A stretch of 64,000 nt of DNA from Armigeres subalbatus (GCF_024139115.2 NC_085140.1:296699293-296763292); one strand, 5' to 3'; numbered from the stretch's first letter, positions 12,219 to 23,599 are shown. Numbers and translations: made by a program. The notes: generated by a model not told the origin, from the sequence alone.

Positions 12219-12911
12219 TTGTTCCGGTTTCGATGCCACTGCCACCGTCGCAATTATTTCTTCTATTGATGGTGGCAGAAATAGTATCCTCTTCTCTGCT
12301 ACAGACGGCATGCCTAGAGCTGATTCACTGTACTGTGTCCAGTGTTAGTATCGTTGATGAAGAGGTCCAGTGTTACCGCTGGGGTGGGAGCCGAGCCGGA
12401 TCAGGTGAAATTTCTACTGCAGATAGGTCCAGAGCTGGCATCATCATGTGAGGTGGTAGACTCAATAACAAGTTCGCGGAATTTTAAAATTTTCACAAAC
12501 TTCGAAAATTCGAAAAGAACGAAAAAAATGACAGAGGCAAAAAAATAAACCGTCTTGCTTAGCCGAAGCCTACTTTTTTCGTTCCATCGCCACTATATAT
12601 TATTAATCGAATATTATTGTGTTGCCAGTTTCACTCAACTTATTAAACTCCTCTCAACACTCCCATTATTTTCTTTTTTTTTGATGACGGCACAGTACTC
12701 ATAATGATTTTCTTTGTATGTTTGCAACGCACTAACACTTTCTTGGATGACTGGTGCCAACTGATTTCTGGATGTTGGCCCCAACTTTAGTCGACTTGTA
12801 CATTCCTCTGATAGATCTGGAAGGTTAACCTTCTGTACGCCAATAACCTAGGTTGCTATTGTTAATTAATAGCTTGAGGGTCGGCGACTCATTCTAATAG
12901 CCGTTTATGTT
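12219..12911. other. No gene seen
   Basis: Short overlapping ORFs on both strands have no recognisable domain. Poly-A-rich between 12500 and 12560. Confidence 0.35.
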
Positions 12912-13541
12912 CTATTGGAGGCAGAACTTGACCTGCAAAGGAAGGAAGGAGTTTGGATAGGATGTTGGCAGCCTAGATAGATCCGAGTTGGTTGAGGGTA
13001 GCGACAAGGTGGCCGGCGTATTGGTAGAATTGTAATGCTCTAAGGGGCAGATATTGGGTCGAGCTTGGGTGGCATCTGTTCCCTGGCATAAGGACAGCTG
13101 GTCGAGAGATTTGACCTGTTTGGATAAAACTGTGTTACTTGCAGGCTTGTATCCCACATCGTCTCTCTGGGGATAACAAAGCGTCCGGATAACACCAGGC
13201 AGGATCGGATAGGATTGATTCCCACAAATTCCTCCGAAGAATCAGCGATTGCATACCTTGCGCTTGTTCTAAAGCTTGCAGTAGGATAATGTGTTCCTCT
13301 TCTATCTATCTTCCGAAGCCGAGGAATGTTCCCCAATTCCGATGTGGGACGTACTTCCGAAGGGGCGGGGGAGGATGGTTTGGCATCGACTAGCGGAAAA
13401 TTTCGATACACTTTTCATATTCGTCCGCTGAATACCGACCCGGTCGTTGCGGTGGGGTTGTGTCGTCTGGTCCCGACCATTCAAGGCACCACACTTTGCT
13501 TCTTCATCCGCGGCCATCATCGGGTGCTGAAGTCGACCCAA
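12912..13541 (-). other. Coding-like minus-strand remnant, unrecognised
   Basis: Two overlapping minus-strand frames (13541-13302 and 13411-13040) and a third (13157-12912) give Ser/Pro/Thr-rich peptides with fairly even composition, unlike the AT-rich flanks. This pattern would fit a decayed ORF1/gag of the LINE remnant downstream on the same strand (8480-10705), but I see no zinc knuckle and cannot assign it. Confidence 0.25.
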
Positions 13542-13786
13542 AAGTTCCGGTTGGGGTACAGCTTCCGGTCCTAAGGTGGCTCGATTGCTCGTACTATTCG
13601 TTGGTTCAAAGGAAAACGATAGCGTTAATGCTTTTTGGCGTGTAAAAGGCTATGGAGATGAGGAGATGAGGTAGATGACGATGGAGTTAAAGATGATGAT
13701 TTTACTTGGCTTACTATGATTTTACTTAGAAGGATTTCCATGGCAACCCTTCTTGTTGTTCAACCGCTTAGCTTTAGGGGCGACTT

Positions 13787-13939
13787 ATACTCAATCCAGT
13801 TGAAAACCGGAATTGGGGGCTTGCGAATCGCGAAGCGCTATTCAGCGCACCACTTCCGAAGTTACGTTTAACGTACGGATTGTGAGAAACATCCAACTTC
13901 GCTAGCCCCCACTTCCGGTTTTCAACCGGATTGAGAATA
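13787..13939. mobile_element. Short palindromic MITE
   Basis: The left end is TATACTCAATCCAGTTGAAA and the right end is the complement of TATTCTCAATCCGGTTGAAA, each continuing into ACCGGAA..GGGGGCTWGCGAA. Arms are about 45 bp with a 60-bp centre. No coding capacity. Confidence 0.65.
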
Positions 13940-14229
13940 CCTATTTAAATATGACGTAGACTACTTAAAAAAAATGTCAGACAGATTCAAAAAATTTTTG
14001 TGCGTTTTATCGTTTGTAATTGAAAAGGTTACTAGGATTTTTTTTAAATATTTTTCCAAAAAAATTTAATTCCTGTGTGATAATGGATAGACTGTTATTG
14101 CGACATTTTGGGGAGTTTTCATGCACGCAATTGCAGAGTCAAAAACGAGTTTTATAAGCGACCAGAGTTCTTCAGATGTTCGACATTTTTTTCGTAAATA
14201 TTTAAAATAATTCTTTAGGAAACATTTCC

Positions 14230-14870
14230 AGGATTAAAAAAAAATCAAGAAAATCTTTCAAAAATTATTTCAGGAATTCTTTTGTATACCATTGGATATT
14301 CCATTCTCTCGGAAATTCCTCCAATAATGTATTTGGAATTTCCAGCAAGAACTCCTACCGGAGTTTTAAAAGGAAGTCCTTAATTTCTTCAAAAATATGT
14401 TTCCTCTAAGAACTCTTTCTAAATTTCATCTATGGATTTCACCAGAAAATCCTCCGAAAATAACTTCGTAGATATATCCAGAAATTCCTTTGAAAATTCA
14501 GAGAAGGAATTCCAAGAAAATTTCGATAATTTCTTCGGAAAATACTTCACGAAATCTTTTAGGAATTTCTTCAGAAATTCTGTTCGACATTCCTTCGGAA
14601 ATCATTTGAATTCTTTTGGATAATTTCTTCGGAGATACCTAAGAAAAATCTTTCATATTTTCAGATCCTTTAGGAATATCAACAGAAATTGTTTTAGGAA
14701 TACCTTCGAAAATTTCTTTAGAAAAAATCCTTTTTAAATTTCTTTAGAAATTCGTTTAGCAATTTGTTCGTAAATTAATTTAGGAATTTCTTTGGGATAT
14801 GTTTCAGGAAATCCTTCAGAAATTCTTTTGAGAACTACTCAAGGAATTAATTTCAGAATTTCTGCCTCCT
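14230..14870. repeat. Degenerate short tandem repeat (GGAATTYCTTC type)
   Basis: Loosely periodic blocks such as AATTTCTTCAGAAATTC and CCTTCGGAAAT recur with a period near 18-24 bp and many substitutions. The same kind of block fills 37245-38745 and, in a GC-richer form, 48830-50020. Short ORFs here are repeat translations. Confidence 0.6.
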
Positions 14871-14879
14871 ATATTGTGT

Positions 14880-15798
14880 GCGGTTTCTCTTCCCTAGCTA
14901 TTCACTATTCCTTGCAGCGCATCTGCTGACTAGTCTGCGCTCCTGCTACTCGACGGTATTTTCAGTGGCGGCGGAACGGACTCAAGCACGCATATTTTCA
15001 CGGGTCCGTGATGGCGGACCCAAACGATAGTCGGCGGTTTTATCGACTACGACTTCCGCGAAAGATTGTTGCGACTTTCTGTTAGCACATTAGATGGCTC
15101 TTCAGTCTAAGACTGGCACAAAAAACGTTCCTCCACGGCGCCCTCCTCGGACGCCGCAATCAAAAAAAGGTTTGACTCACCGGGTTTTTTGGGCTTTACT
15201 GACCCTGTCGATGACCTGCTGGTGGGGTCGACGCTCCCGGCTTGTTGACGCCGGTGATGACGCTCCTTAATGAAGCCGACGAAACGGTATGGCGGTTGCT
15301 TGCCGGCTGGTGGATCTCGTCCACGTGGAGGTCCCCTGGCCTTCTCTCGGACCGTTATGGTGACGGATCGGTCCGCTTCTGGCAGGTGACGATCACCAGG
15401 AATGTTTCGTCCGTCGGGGAGAAATGTCGCGCTGGGGTACGATGTGATTGCTGCGGGTGGCGAAAATCTGGCTGGACGAACAATATGAGCACGTCAATTT
15501 ACCTTTCTTTTTATAATTATCTCCTACTACTGCACACAATCTTGCAACGCACACTTAATCTTGGCCTACTATGAAACGAACAAATTATTCAATTAATCAA
15601 TTACACTTAACGATACTTAGAGGAACATACTTATGCACATCGAAACATTATTAGACCAACGCGGACACTTCCAACTTATCGAGTAGTCACGGACAAAATG
15701 ATTGAGTCCGTGCATTCTCTGATTAAAGAAGGTGGGCTCGGACACAACCGGAAGTACGTCATTTCCCGACTCCCTTCGTGTATGATCACGGCCTTATT
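14880..15798. other. GC-rich unassigned segment
   Basis: Distinctly GC-richer up to about 15500 than the flanks (for example GGCGCCCTCCTCGGACGCCG near 15137). It may be the long terminal repeat and leader of an LTR element in minus orientation, but no paired LTR, primer-binding site or gag motif could be confirmed. The 110-codon ORF at 15242-15574 (+) has no recognised domain. Confidence 0.3.
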
Positions 15799-15936
15799 GG
15801 TACGATGGATTTGTTTTTTCCTTGTTGGGTATTTTAATCACTGCGACCATTTGTTAGATCTATTGTGATATATGCCCCATTTGATCTAGCTTTGTCAAGT
15901 TGACGCATCATTACTATTTAGAGCAATTGCATTACC

Positions 15937-17295
15937 TTAACTACCAGCGTTATCCCAATGCGGTATTATGGTTCTGATGAATCGTACTACCATATTGGGA
16001 CTTGTTCTCCAAACTTCTGAAGGTTCTATCCAAGGATGTTAACGATCATTAAGTAATTTGCGCTCGATCATTTAGTAGTTTGTCAATAACACATTACAGA
16101 AGCTGAATTTCAAAATATGTTGTATGGTGGACTTCTAGTGCGAAGGTTTTTCTACAACTTTGCCTAATGGTTCGTTAATAGAATTCAGCTGATAACGGAG
16201 CTAGAGCGCTAGTTACAGTAACTTAAACTAAATTATTGGAATTTTGTTATCATTTAGTCTAAGTTACTGAAACTATAGCTATAACTCCGTTACTAGTGGA
16301 ATTCAACAAACGAACCATTTGACAGAGTTGTAGAAAAACCTTCGCACTAGAAGTCCATCATACAACATATTTTGAAATTCAGCTTCTGGAATGTGTTATT
16401 GACAAAATATTAAATGATGGAACGCAAATTACTGAATGATCGTTAACATCCTTGGTTCTATCAGCCCCTTGTTGAAGAACTGTAATCTCTTTCTAAAAGT
16501 TGCCGGACAATGGCATAACAGATGTTCCGAGTCTTCTACATGTATGCCGCAGAAACGACATACATCATCTTGAAGTTTTCCTAACAGCTTCAAGTGATAT
16601 CGGCTCGGGCAATGGCCTGTTATAAGGCCTGTGTATGTGTTAAGATCTTTTTTTGAAAGATCTAAAATTTTGCGAGTGATAGATACGTTTGGTGTGATGA
16701 AACGTTTAGACTGCCTCGCAATCAATGTGCTTTTCCAAATGTCCTCTATTTTAGAATGTTCCCAAGATTTGAGTTCCATTCGAAGAGAACACGCAGATAC
16801 ACCACAAAATGGTTCGGGACCTATGAATTGTCGAGATGAACCAAGTCTGGCCAGCATATCAGCTTGTTCATTGCCACAATGACCAGGAACCCAATACAGG
16901 TTCACTTTGTTACGACTACCCAAGGTTTGGAGTGACTGAACACATTCCCAAACGAGTTTAGATCTACATATTGCTCATTTCAAAGCATTCAATGCTGCTT
17001 GACTGTCAGACATTATGCAAATATTTGAATGCCTATAATTTCTGCGTAAGCATAAATTAGAGCATTCAAGAATAGCCTGAACTTCAGCTTGGAAAACAGT
17101 TGGCCATTTGCCCATGGGAATCGAAATATTTATCCCCGGGCCAGTCACGCCTGCCCCAACTTGATTGTTCAGCTTTGAACAATCGGTGTAAAATACAATT
17201 GATCCTGAGCGAAGATTTGATCCACCGTTTGCCCATGTATTTCGCTCAAGATTAATTACATCAAAACAACGACAAAAGTTGTATTTTCTCCTCAT
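15937..17295 (-). pseudogene. LINE ORF2 C-terminus: RNase H plus zinc-finger tail
   Basis: The RNase H domain degrades the RNA strand during LINE copying. Its four catalytic residues are visible: D in FYTDCSK, E in FQAEVQAI, D in MSDSQAAL and D in GNEQADMLARLG, together with the WVPGHCGN block. A C-terminal CxxC..H..C motif follows (CRFCGI ... HLLCHCP). One in-frame TGA at 16975-16977 and the MITE at 16031-16453 disrupt it. Skipping the MITE and one target copy restores the frame from NKGLIEP into SEVWRTSPN and on to a natural TAA at 15937-15939, so the gene was otherwise intact when the MITE landed. Confidence 0.85.
16031..16453. mobile_element. MITE with long inverted repeats
   Basis: A 423-bp element with near-palindromic ends, AAGGATGTTAACG and its inverse, and arms of about 190 bp. 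It is flanked by the 9-bp duplication GGTTCTATC at 16022-16030 and 16454-16462. An 8-9-bp duplication fits hAT- or Mutator-type mobilisation. A second, end-truncated copy is at 62595-62957. It interrupts the last 30 codons of the LINE ORF. Confidence 0.87.
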
Positions 17296-17579
17296 CCAGT
17301 CATCATTGTTTGTGATAAGTGAGTTGATATTTATTTAGGTACGATGGATAATCTGACGCGAAAGTTGTGCTGCTTTCCCTCTCCCACCTTATCCGAAAAA
17401 CAAATGGCCTCGACCTTGGAGAGCTTGGCTTATTAGTAAATGCCCGCTTGCCTATGTCCAGGGAAAAATTATGTACATACATTAATTGGCGATTGAAAGA
17501 CGGAACTGCTTACAATCTACCTTATTTACAAAAACTAAATACAAATTTATTTACAATATTCCTGACTGCTACAACCGGA

Positions 17580-17785
17580 GTGCCTCGATCGAACTAAGAC
17601 AATCCGAGAAGATGAAATAATGGTCTACGGACTGATCGTAGATTATCTCCAAAGCGATGTTAATAGCTGCCAGCTCAGCAACATAAACCGAACGCGGTTC
17701 CTAAAGTTTGTGAAAGATGTTTGAATTTACTTGAAAACGCCGGAACCAATAGATCCACGAATGCGAGAACCATCAGTGAAATATC
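17580..17785 (-). pseudogene. Second LINE RNase H fragment
   Basis: Minus-strand reading gives RYFTDGSRI, then GSIGSGVF, then SVYVAELAAINIALEII and FSDCLSSIEAL: the first three RNase H catalytic blocks (D, E, D) with a stop and a frameshift between them. It lies outside the target duplication of the neighbouring LINE, so it is an older, separate element into which that LINE or its flank inserted. The SINE at 17799-18092 cuts its upstream side; a little more coding reads beyond it (18106-18130). Confidence 0.65.
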
Positions 17786-17798
17786 TGTTGTTGCAATT

Positions 17799-18092
17799 CT
17801 TCTTATCTTCTTATTGGCATTACATCCTGGGACACTGGGACAGAGCCACCTCGCAGCTTAGTGTTCATTGAGCACTTCCACAGCTATTTCCTGCGAGGTT
17901 TCTAAGCCAAGTTACCATTTTTGCATTCGTATATCATGAGGCTAACACGATGATACTTTTATGCCCAGGGAAGTCGAGACAATTTCCAATCCGAAAATTG
18001 CCTAGACCGGCACCGGGAATCGAACCCAGCCACCCTCAGCATGGTCTTGCTTTGTAGTCGCGCATCTTACCGCATGGCTAAAGAGGGCCCCA
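17799..18092 (-). mobile_element. Feilai-like tRNA-derived SINE, copy 1
   Basis: Minus-strand SINE with perfect 13-bp target duplications TGTTGTTGCAATT at 17786-17798 and 18093-18105. In element sense it starts GGGGCCCTCTTTAGCCATGC with tRNA A- and B-box-like motifs (TAGCCATGCGG and GGTTCGATTCC) and ends in a GAA-rich tail. Feilai is the known tRNA-related SINE of Aedes aegypti; the name is given by resemblance only. Confidence 0.85.
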
Positions 18093-18105
18093 TGTTGTTG
18101 CAATT

Positions 18106-18703
18106 GACAAGTTCATGTTTTTCAGAAAAAATTTGAAGGGTTATGTACAAGACACGACCGCCCAACGTAAACTACGTAGAACAGTTTGGTGCATTGAGGA
18201 ATGTAGTCATATTTTAAGATAATTCATTCGATTACTTGTGTCACTGGTTTAGAACAAAATTACCATAACTTAAAATATAAAAAAATGTTGGATACCGTAG
18301 TCAGGGGTGACGTCCGAGCCCTCACCGACAGTCTGGAGGTCGGATAACAAAATCGTTCAAAAAGGTCACTTATAATTCAGTTTTATTGTTCTCAGATACA
18401 TTAAATCTATTCTACAAGCATTCTATGTAGTTGAAACAATGACCCATTCTCACCCCCATTTGACCCGTTGTCTCACCGACGACGGTACGATAACTTAAAA
18501 TTTTAACTTTAAAACCCCAAGTGGTAATAATGCTTTTCGCAATTCCAACTGTTGCATTCGACTTAGAGTAAAATTAGTAGGGATTCAGTTTCATTCCAAA
18601 TTTTCGACCACTATTCTAGTTTATTTGTAATAATATATAGGTGGAAATAGTGGAGTATGATTATTAAATAATACTATTCACGTTGAGCCAATCTTGTTGC
18701 AGT
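18106..18703. other. No gene seen
   Basis: AT-rich sequence apart from a few codons continuing the RNase H scrap at its start. Nothing else recognised. Confidence 0.4.
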
Positions 18704-18705
18704 AG

Positions 18706-19210
18706 GGGAGAATGGTCCAAAATGCACCCCTGGGGTAAAATGGCCTCACTCATAAAATCACTCATATAATCTGTTGTAGTGCATTTATGAACGAAAATTG
18801 CCATTACAATTCATAATTAGTTATCCATCATTGAGCTCCATTGGAAAAATTTAGCAAAATCCCTTCATATTCACTCAAATTTAACGATTTGCTATTCTTC
18901 CACCACATCCGTAAGATTGTAGCTCAATCCATTAAGAAAAAACAAACAACCATGCGTTCACCATCATTTTACATGCAATTGAGTCTTTTTAGACCACCAT
19001 TCGGGCGTTTTGCCCCAGGCCTATTTTTGAAACATTTTTTAAATGCGTTAGAAAGTCATGAAAACCTTATTGTTTTGAATAGGAGATCATTGTGAAATGT
19101 AGCTGGGTTTGTAAATTTTGCACACATACGTTGAAATGGATGGATATTATTGTTTATATGGGCGAAAACATCGAAAAAGCTTAAGGGGTGCATTTTGGAC
19201 CGTTCTCCCC
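18706..19210. mobile_element. MITE with TA target site
   Basis: The left end is GGGGAGAATGGTCCAAAATG and the right end is the complement of GGGGAGAACGGTCCAAAATG, each continuing CACCCC. TA flanks both ends (18704-18705, 19211-19212). The 505-bp interior encodes nothing recognised; the 84-codon ORF at 18841-19095 is internal and spurious. Confidence 0.8.
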
Positions 19211-19212
19211 TA

Positions 19213-19859
19213 ACCATATTGTGAGAGAATTCGGGCATATATAAGTTACTGTGATCGATATGCAATATGTTTGTTGCTGGGGGTGTATACTGGTGAGTGC
19301 GTGCACCACGATTTAGCGATTTTACGACAGATGCAAGACGATACGCATCGGCCCTGGACCTTGTAAAAAATCTCTGCTCTGGCTACGGACAAACAGGTGC
19401 CTCTGTCCAATGGTAGTCAGAGCATCGAGTCATCACTGGTAGAAGAATACGAGCCTTGGACCTTTGGCAGAATTTCCGCCTTCTGTTATTTGGAGTGACG
19501 AGGAATTGTTGGCAGAAAAGGGATAAGTAGTCGTATTGTTGAGTCCGACAAAGAAGCGCGAGTCGATAAAACCCGGTTGCGCCAACTAGAAATCAACAAA
19601 TACTAGCCATGTACCGTTTTGACTCAAATTCCGAACATGACTCATATTCCGAACTTTAGCTTTTAATTGCCCATTTTAACTTTATTCGTGTAATTTTCTC
19701 CACAGGAGTTTGAATTCGTTTGTTATCTTGATCCTCAGTGTGGAAAATCAATGACAGTTTTAGTTTTAGGGCGCTAAAACGCCATAACATATTCGTGCAA
19801 CCATATTATTAATATGATTGCAAGAATTTTAGATCCGGGAGCTAGAAAGTAATATGTAG
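19213..19859. other. No gene seen
   Basis: A weakly coding-like patch at about 19440-19600 (+) has no recognised motif and contains stops. Nothing else. Confidence 0.35.
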
Positions 19860-19867
19860 TTCTATTG

Positions 19868-20004
19868 CAGTGGCGTAGCCAGAAAATTGGCCTGGGGTTT
19901 CTGAACATTTTTTTTTTCGAGAATGTTCGAAAAAAAAAATTTCTTCTAGAATTTTTTTCTCTGGGGGGTTTTATGTCCAAAACCACCCCGTGGCTACGCC
20001 ACTG
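19868..20004. mobile_element. hAT-type MITE, 137 bp
   Basis: Terminal inverted repeats begin CAGTGGCGTAGCCA on the left and CAGTGGCGTAGCCACGG on the complement of the right. A perfect 8-bp target duplication, TTCTATTG, lies at 19860-19867 and 20005-20012. CAG ends with 8-bp duplications are the hAT signature. Confidence 0.9.
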
Positions 20005-20012
20005 TTCTATTG

Positions 20013-20904
20013 TAACCTATAGCCCGTTTCAATAAAGTATGCGTTCCGAAGCTATAGCCGTATACAATAAGCTCCGCATGATTGTACCCACAGAGTATCT
20101 GAAGTGCATTCAAACTTCCTGAATTAAAATTGAATTCTTTTGTTTTTGGCGCATATTTAATAATAAAAATATAATTAACAATTTGCAGTTTATCATAAAA
20201 TGGCTTACCATTTTCCTAAGTTATCTTTGAATCGAACATGTTTGTTCATCTGCATTGCGATTATCGCATTATGACATTGCATTGCCGTTGCTAACAATCG
20301 ATCATCCTATCCTTGCACAAACATGCGCTTGTATGTATATCGCCGACTGCGGTCACTGCTCTGGCCCTACTTTTTGTGGCAAACTGGTGCGAAGCACCGC
20401 ACAAAAAGAAGAGCCCAAAAACCAACTACACTGAACGACGGCCGAATGAGACTCACGTTGCGAACGGGAAAAAGAGGTGCTGCCAAAATGGTCCAATACC
20501 CTACTTTAGCGTTGATAATCAAATGTTTCAATATAACTGGAACATTGGTGGAGAGCTTCCGAGTCGATTGATATATGAATCTCAAAAATCCATCGAAAGA
20601 TGAATGCGCTATTAACGTTCAAAATCTTACATAATTTCGTGACGGTCTCGGATTTGAAAATTTTCATTTGTCACCCTGTATCAGAGTCTTCCCCTTAGAC
20701 GTAGTTTACGTCAAAAAAGGAAGGGAAACATGTTTGTCGAATCTGATCTAGGAATCCTTGAATATCATGTTTCATCTAATTTTAATTTACATATGCCACC
20801 GGGCATGCATGTTGTGAAATGCGCCTTTGATCATATTCATGCTCGGTTCTTAGACACTTCGCACAATTCGATATCCTTGTGGTTTGCGGTCGAAAAGTAA
20901 ATCA
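20013..20904. other. No confident gene; one small ORF
   Basis: A 96-codon ORF at 20313-20603 (+) opens with a hydrophobic stretch (TAVTALALLFVANW) but overlaps two other ORFs and shows no family likeness. Positions 20684-20727 repeat 4681-4724. Confidence 0.35.
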
Positions 20905-21063
20905 GGGAAGATCCATTAATTACGTAACGCAAAAATTTGTCATTTTCAACCACCCCTCCTCCCTATGTCACACTTTTTGTATGAAACATCTGAAAATGTT
21001 GTAAGGATCGTCACACTTCGCTCAACCCCCCTTCTAAGCGTTACGTAATTTGTGGACGCTCCC
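20905..21063. mobile_element. Short Harbinger-like MITE
   Basis: Ends carry GGGAAGATCCATTAATTACG on the left and, on the complement, GGGAGCGTCCACAAATTACG, both continuing TAACGC. The core ATTACGTAACGC is shared with the 642-bp MITE at 7734-8375. Flanks TCA and TCT do not give a clean duplication. Confidence 0.62.
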
Positions 21064-21273
21064 TCTGCTGGTGCGCGTTTGATCGTGTGCCTGCTCAGTG
21101 TCCAGGTAGTTAGTTCGTTCTGCTTTGTGCGTCCGAATAATAGTTCATTAAAGTTACCTTGTAAAAAAAACTGGTACGATCGCATCACTTATAAGAGTGA
21201 ATCCAGATTCAACGATCCCTACCGACTAACTGGTAATACTTCCTGTGGTTTTTGTGGAGACGCAGAGGTTAAC

Positions 21274-21581
21274 TTCTTCTTCTTCTTCTTCTTCTTCTTA
21301 TTGGCATTACATCCCCAGACTGGGACAGAGTCGCCTCGCAGCTTAGTGTTCATTAAGCACTTCCACAGTTATTAACTGCGAAGTTTCTAAGCCAGGTTAC
21401 CATTTTTGCATTCGTATATCATGAGGCTAACACGATGATACTTTTATGCCCAGGGTAGTCGAGACAATTTCCAGTCCGAAAATTGCCTTGACCGGCACTG
21501 GGAATCGAACCCAGCCACCCTCAGCATGGTCTTGCTTTGTAGCCGCGCGTCTTACCGCACGGCTAAGGAGGGCCCCTAAGA
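21274..21581 (-). mobile_element. Feilai-like SINE, copy 2
   Basis: Minus-strand SINE with 12-bp target duplications GCAGAGGTTAAC at 21262-21273 and 21582-21593. In element sense it has an A-box (TAGCCGTGCGG), the B-box GGTTCGATTCC and a tail of about nine GAA units (the TTC run from about 21274). The last few bases before the right duplication (TAAGA) are extra. Confidence 0.87.
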
Positions 21582-21593
21582 GCAGAGGTTAAC

Positions 21594-22860
21594 ACGGTCT
21601 TCAAATAGCAAAAACCACCTAATAATATTTCTTGCCTGTTCTCAATAAAAGACCATTTGAAGATTTGAACACATGATTGACTGAAACTAGCACACTGAGA
21701 ATGCTTGAACAATCCTAGTCCATCATTCAGTTAATTATTTGTGAAATTTCACTGGTTCTGGTCAATCACGGAGTAGCAACCGTAGATATGCGTGTCAGTC
21801 TCAGCCAAGCTAAGGGTGCCTCTTTAAATACATCTTGAAGGTTGAAATTTTGTGATAGTCTAATAAATTACATCAAAAAGGACTGGGCTATATTTCACTT
21901 AATCTTAGTGGCTAATAGTTTCCTTGTTAAAGTAGTTTCTGCTTTTATCACACCAAGCACACTTGCGAATGGCAGAGAAGAAAAGTGCAAATACCAAAAG
22001 TAATGGAAGGAAAAAAGCATAACCGTTAGCGATACTGTTATAGCTTCACTAACAATTATTACATATTATGAAACGAACCTATTCCAGCGAGGAAACAGTG
22101 TAAGAGCGACGTTAAAGTGCATCATGTTGCTGTTCGCTTAATTTTCTGGTAATTTAGATTTTATGTTTATTGAGACCATTTCATATTCGCCCTCCGCCAT
22201 TCTCCTGGTGGACGTCTGGGTGGTGACAGGCGACACAAAATGTTTCGGATCGCGTAACATCCGTGACAATCACGGCATCTAAAATAGAATCTCCAACGCG
22301 TCGCACCGCACCCCCAAATTTTCTTCTTGGTGCTCCTATCGGGCTATCGTATCACGATTAGCAATACACCGACTGTTGAAATTACGCTTCGTTGCTCGTT
22401 TCTGGGCTGCGTAGTTGCCTGAGGATAAAATGGTGTGCGACCGGAGATTAGGTGATGTAGATTTCAAACGAATTTGCGTGGGTATTTAGATAGCAGCTAA
22501 AGTAAATTCAATTATAACCTTTGGTAAGCATTGGAAATGACGTCGGAAATGACAAGGAAAAGCTCGAATAAACAACTTAGATAAACTCATTCCTTGGTAC
22601 TATCCGACATTGATGAGAAACAGATTGACAGAATTCATCTTCGTATAATTGATTAGTTAGTTAGAATTTGAATCATCCCAAGTTGCTACAATTGGGAAAC
22701 CGATTGTCTCTAGCTGCAGAAATAATTCCATAGTGTTCATGTATCTGCACATTTACAAGAAATTTCTTGTTTATTCCAGATACGCAGTAATAAAACGCAG
22801 AAATATCCTGAACACAATCGCATCATTGTTGCAAAAATACCTTCTTATACAATTACGATG
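21594..22860. other. No gene seen; SINE-like 3' end trace
   Basis: Positions 21756-21780 match 33169-33193 at 24 of 25 bases (core CACGGAGTAGCAAC), the 3' part of the tRNA-headed retroposon at 32604-33235. No coding sequence recognised. Confidence 0.4.
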
Positions 22861-22892
22861 GTTCAACACTCCCAACGGGTCAATGAGCCTAA

Positions 22893-23096
22893 ATTGATGC
22901 ATCTTTATCTCCACCTACACGGTCAATGTTTGGTCTTGCTTCGACTTCCCCACTTACTTCCGAAGAATTTGTTTGCAATGCTCCAATCTAGTCCAGCGAT
23001 AATCCACTTAATGGCACCCAGTCGTCTGCAACGATATACAACGATAGGGTTGATCGCACCATGCTGCCACCTAATCATCGACACTTAGCTCAATAA
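22893..23096 (+). other. Coding-like segment with one stop, unassigned
   Basis: A 67-codon frame reads DASLSPPTRSMFGLASTSPL, then SEEFVCNAPI, a TAG stop at 22989-22991, then SSDNPLNGTQSSATIYNDR and RTMLPPNHRHLAQ before TAA. Composition is protein-like, but it is interrupted and opens right after a TAA, with no convincing splice acceptor. It may be a decayed exon or chance. Confidence 0.18.
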
Positions 23097-23314
23097 CCAC
23101 CCTGGCGAATCGGACCCATTTAATCCTTATTGGGGCTACAAAAAGACAAACAAATCGAAGTGCTAAACCAGGTCAGCACTAGCAGCCATCAGCTCCTCTA
23201 AATGAACATTATGTTGGACTGAGTTGTCGGACTTTGGTCAAGTATTTCAGTTCCGAGTCGACCGGCAGCATTCCGATGACGACACCCCTTCGCTCGTTCT
23301 GCAAAAGTGCTTAC

Positions 23315-23476
23315 CCTGTTTGTGGTGATTTGGATCAGCAACTGAAACTCCGGGAGCATCCAGCAGGGAGTCGTACCGAATCTGGCTAATTGAATTACAA
23401 CCATCCGGAGAGGCACCGGCGCTGCTCGATAATGCGGCATCGCTGCTGATAGGGGAGAGGGGTTCGATTTGCAACA
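23315..23476 (-). CDS. Candidate internal exon, unrecognised protein
   Basis: On the minus strand an open frame is bounded by a possible 3' splice site (TATCCAG before 23476) and a good 5' splice site (CAGG then GTAAGC, intron starting at 23314). The 54 codons give LQIEPLSPISSDAALSSSAG, then SPDGCNSISQIRYDSLLD and APGVSVADPNHHKQ, a Ser-rich low-complexity protein with no family I recognise. The polypyrimidine tract is weak. Conservation in related mosquitoes would be needed to accept it. Confidence 0.3.
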
Positions 23477-23599
23477 CTGGATAACGCGTTCAATCAAATG
23501 ACTTTCAGTATTCACAGGCGGTTGTGCAGCCGTGCTTCTCCACATCGAAACGTGCTTTACGCAAGTGCAGATGTGATTAAGACTATAAACAAACAAAAC

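Larger units (their letters stand above)
15811..17337 (-). mobile_element. RNase H-bearing LINE, 5'-truncated
   Basis: Minus-strand element bounded by a perfect 12-bp target duplication, GGTACGATGGAT, at 15799-15810 and 17338-17349. In element sense it ends with about 125 bp of 3' UTR and an A-rich tail (GGAAAAAACAA). Everything upstream of the RNase H domain is missing, the normal result of incomplete reverse transcription. A MITE (16031-16453) later inserted near the end of the ORF. The presence of RNase H points to the I/LOA/R1-type LINE groups; the exact family was not determined. Confidence 0.88.

Noticed and set aside
18841..19095. 84-codon ORF as a gene
   Set aside because: Lies wholly inside the TA-flanked MITE at 18706-19210 and has no domain.
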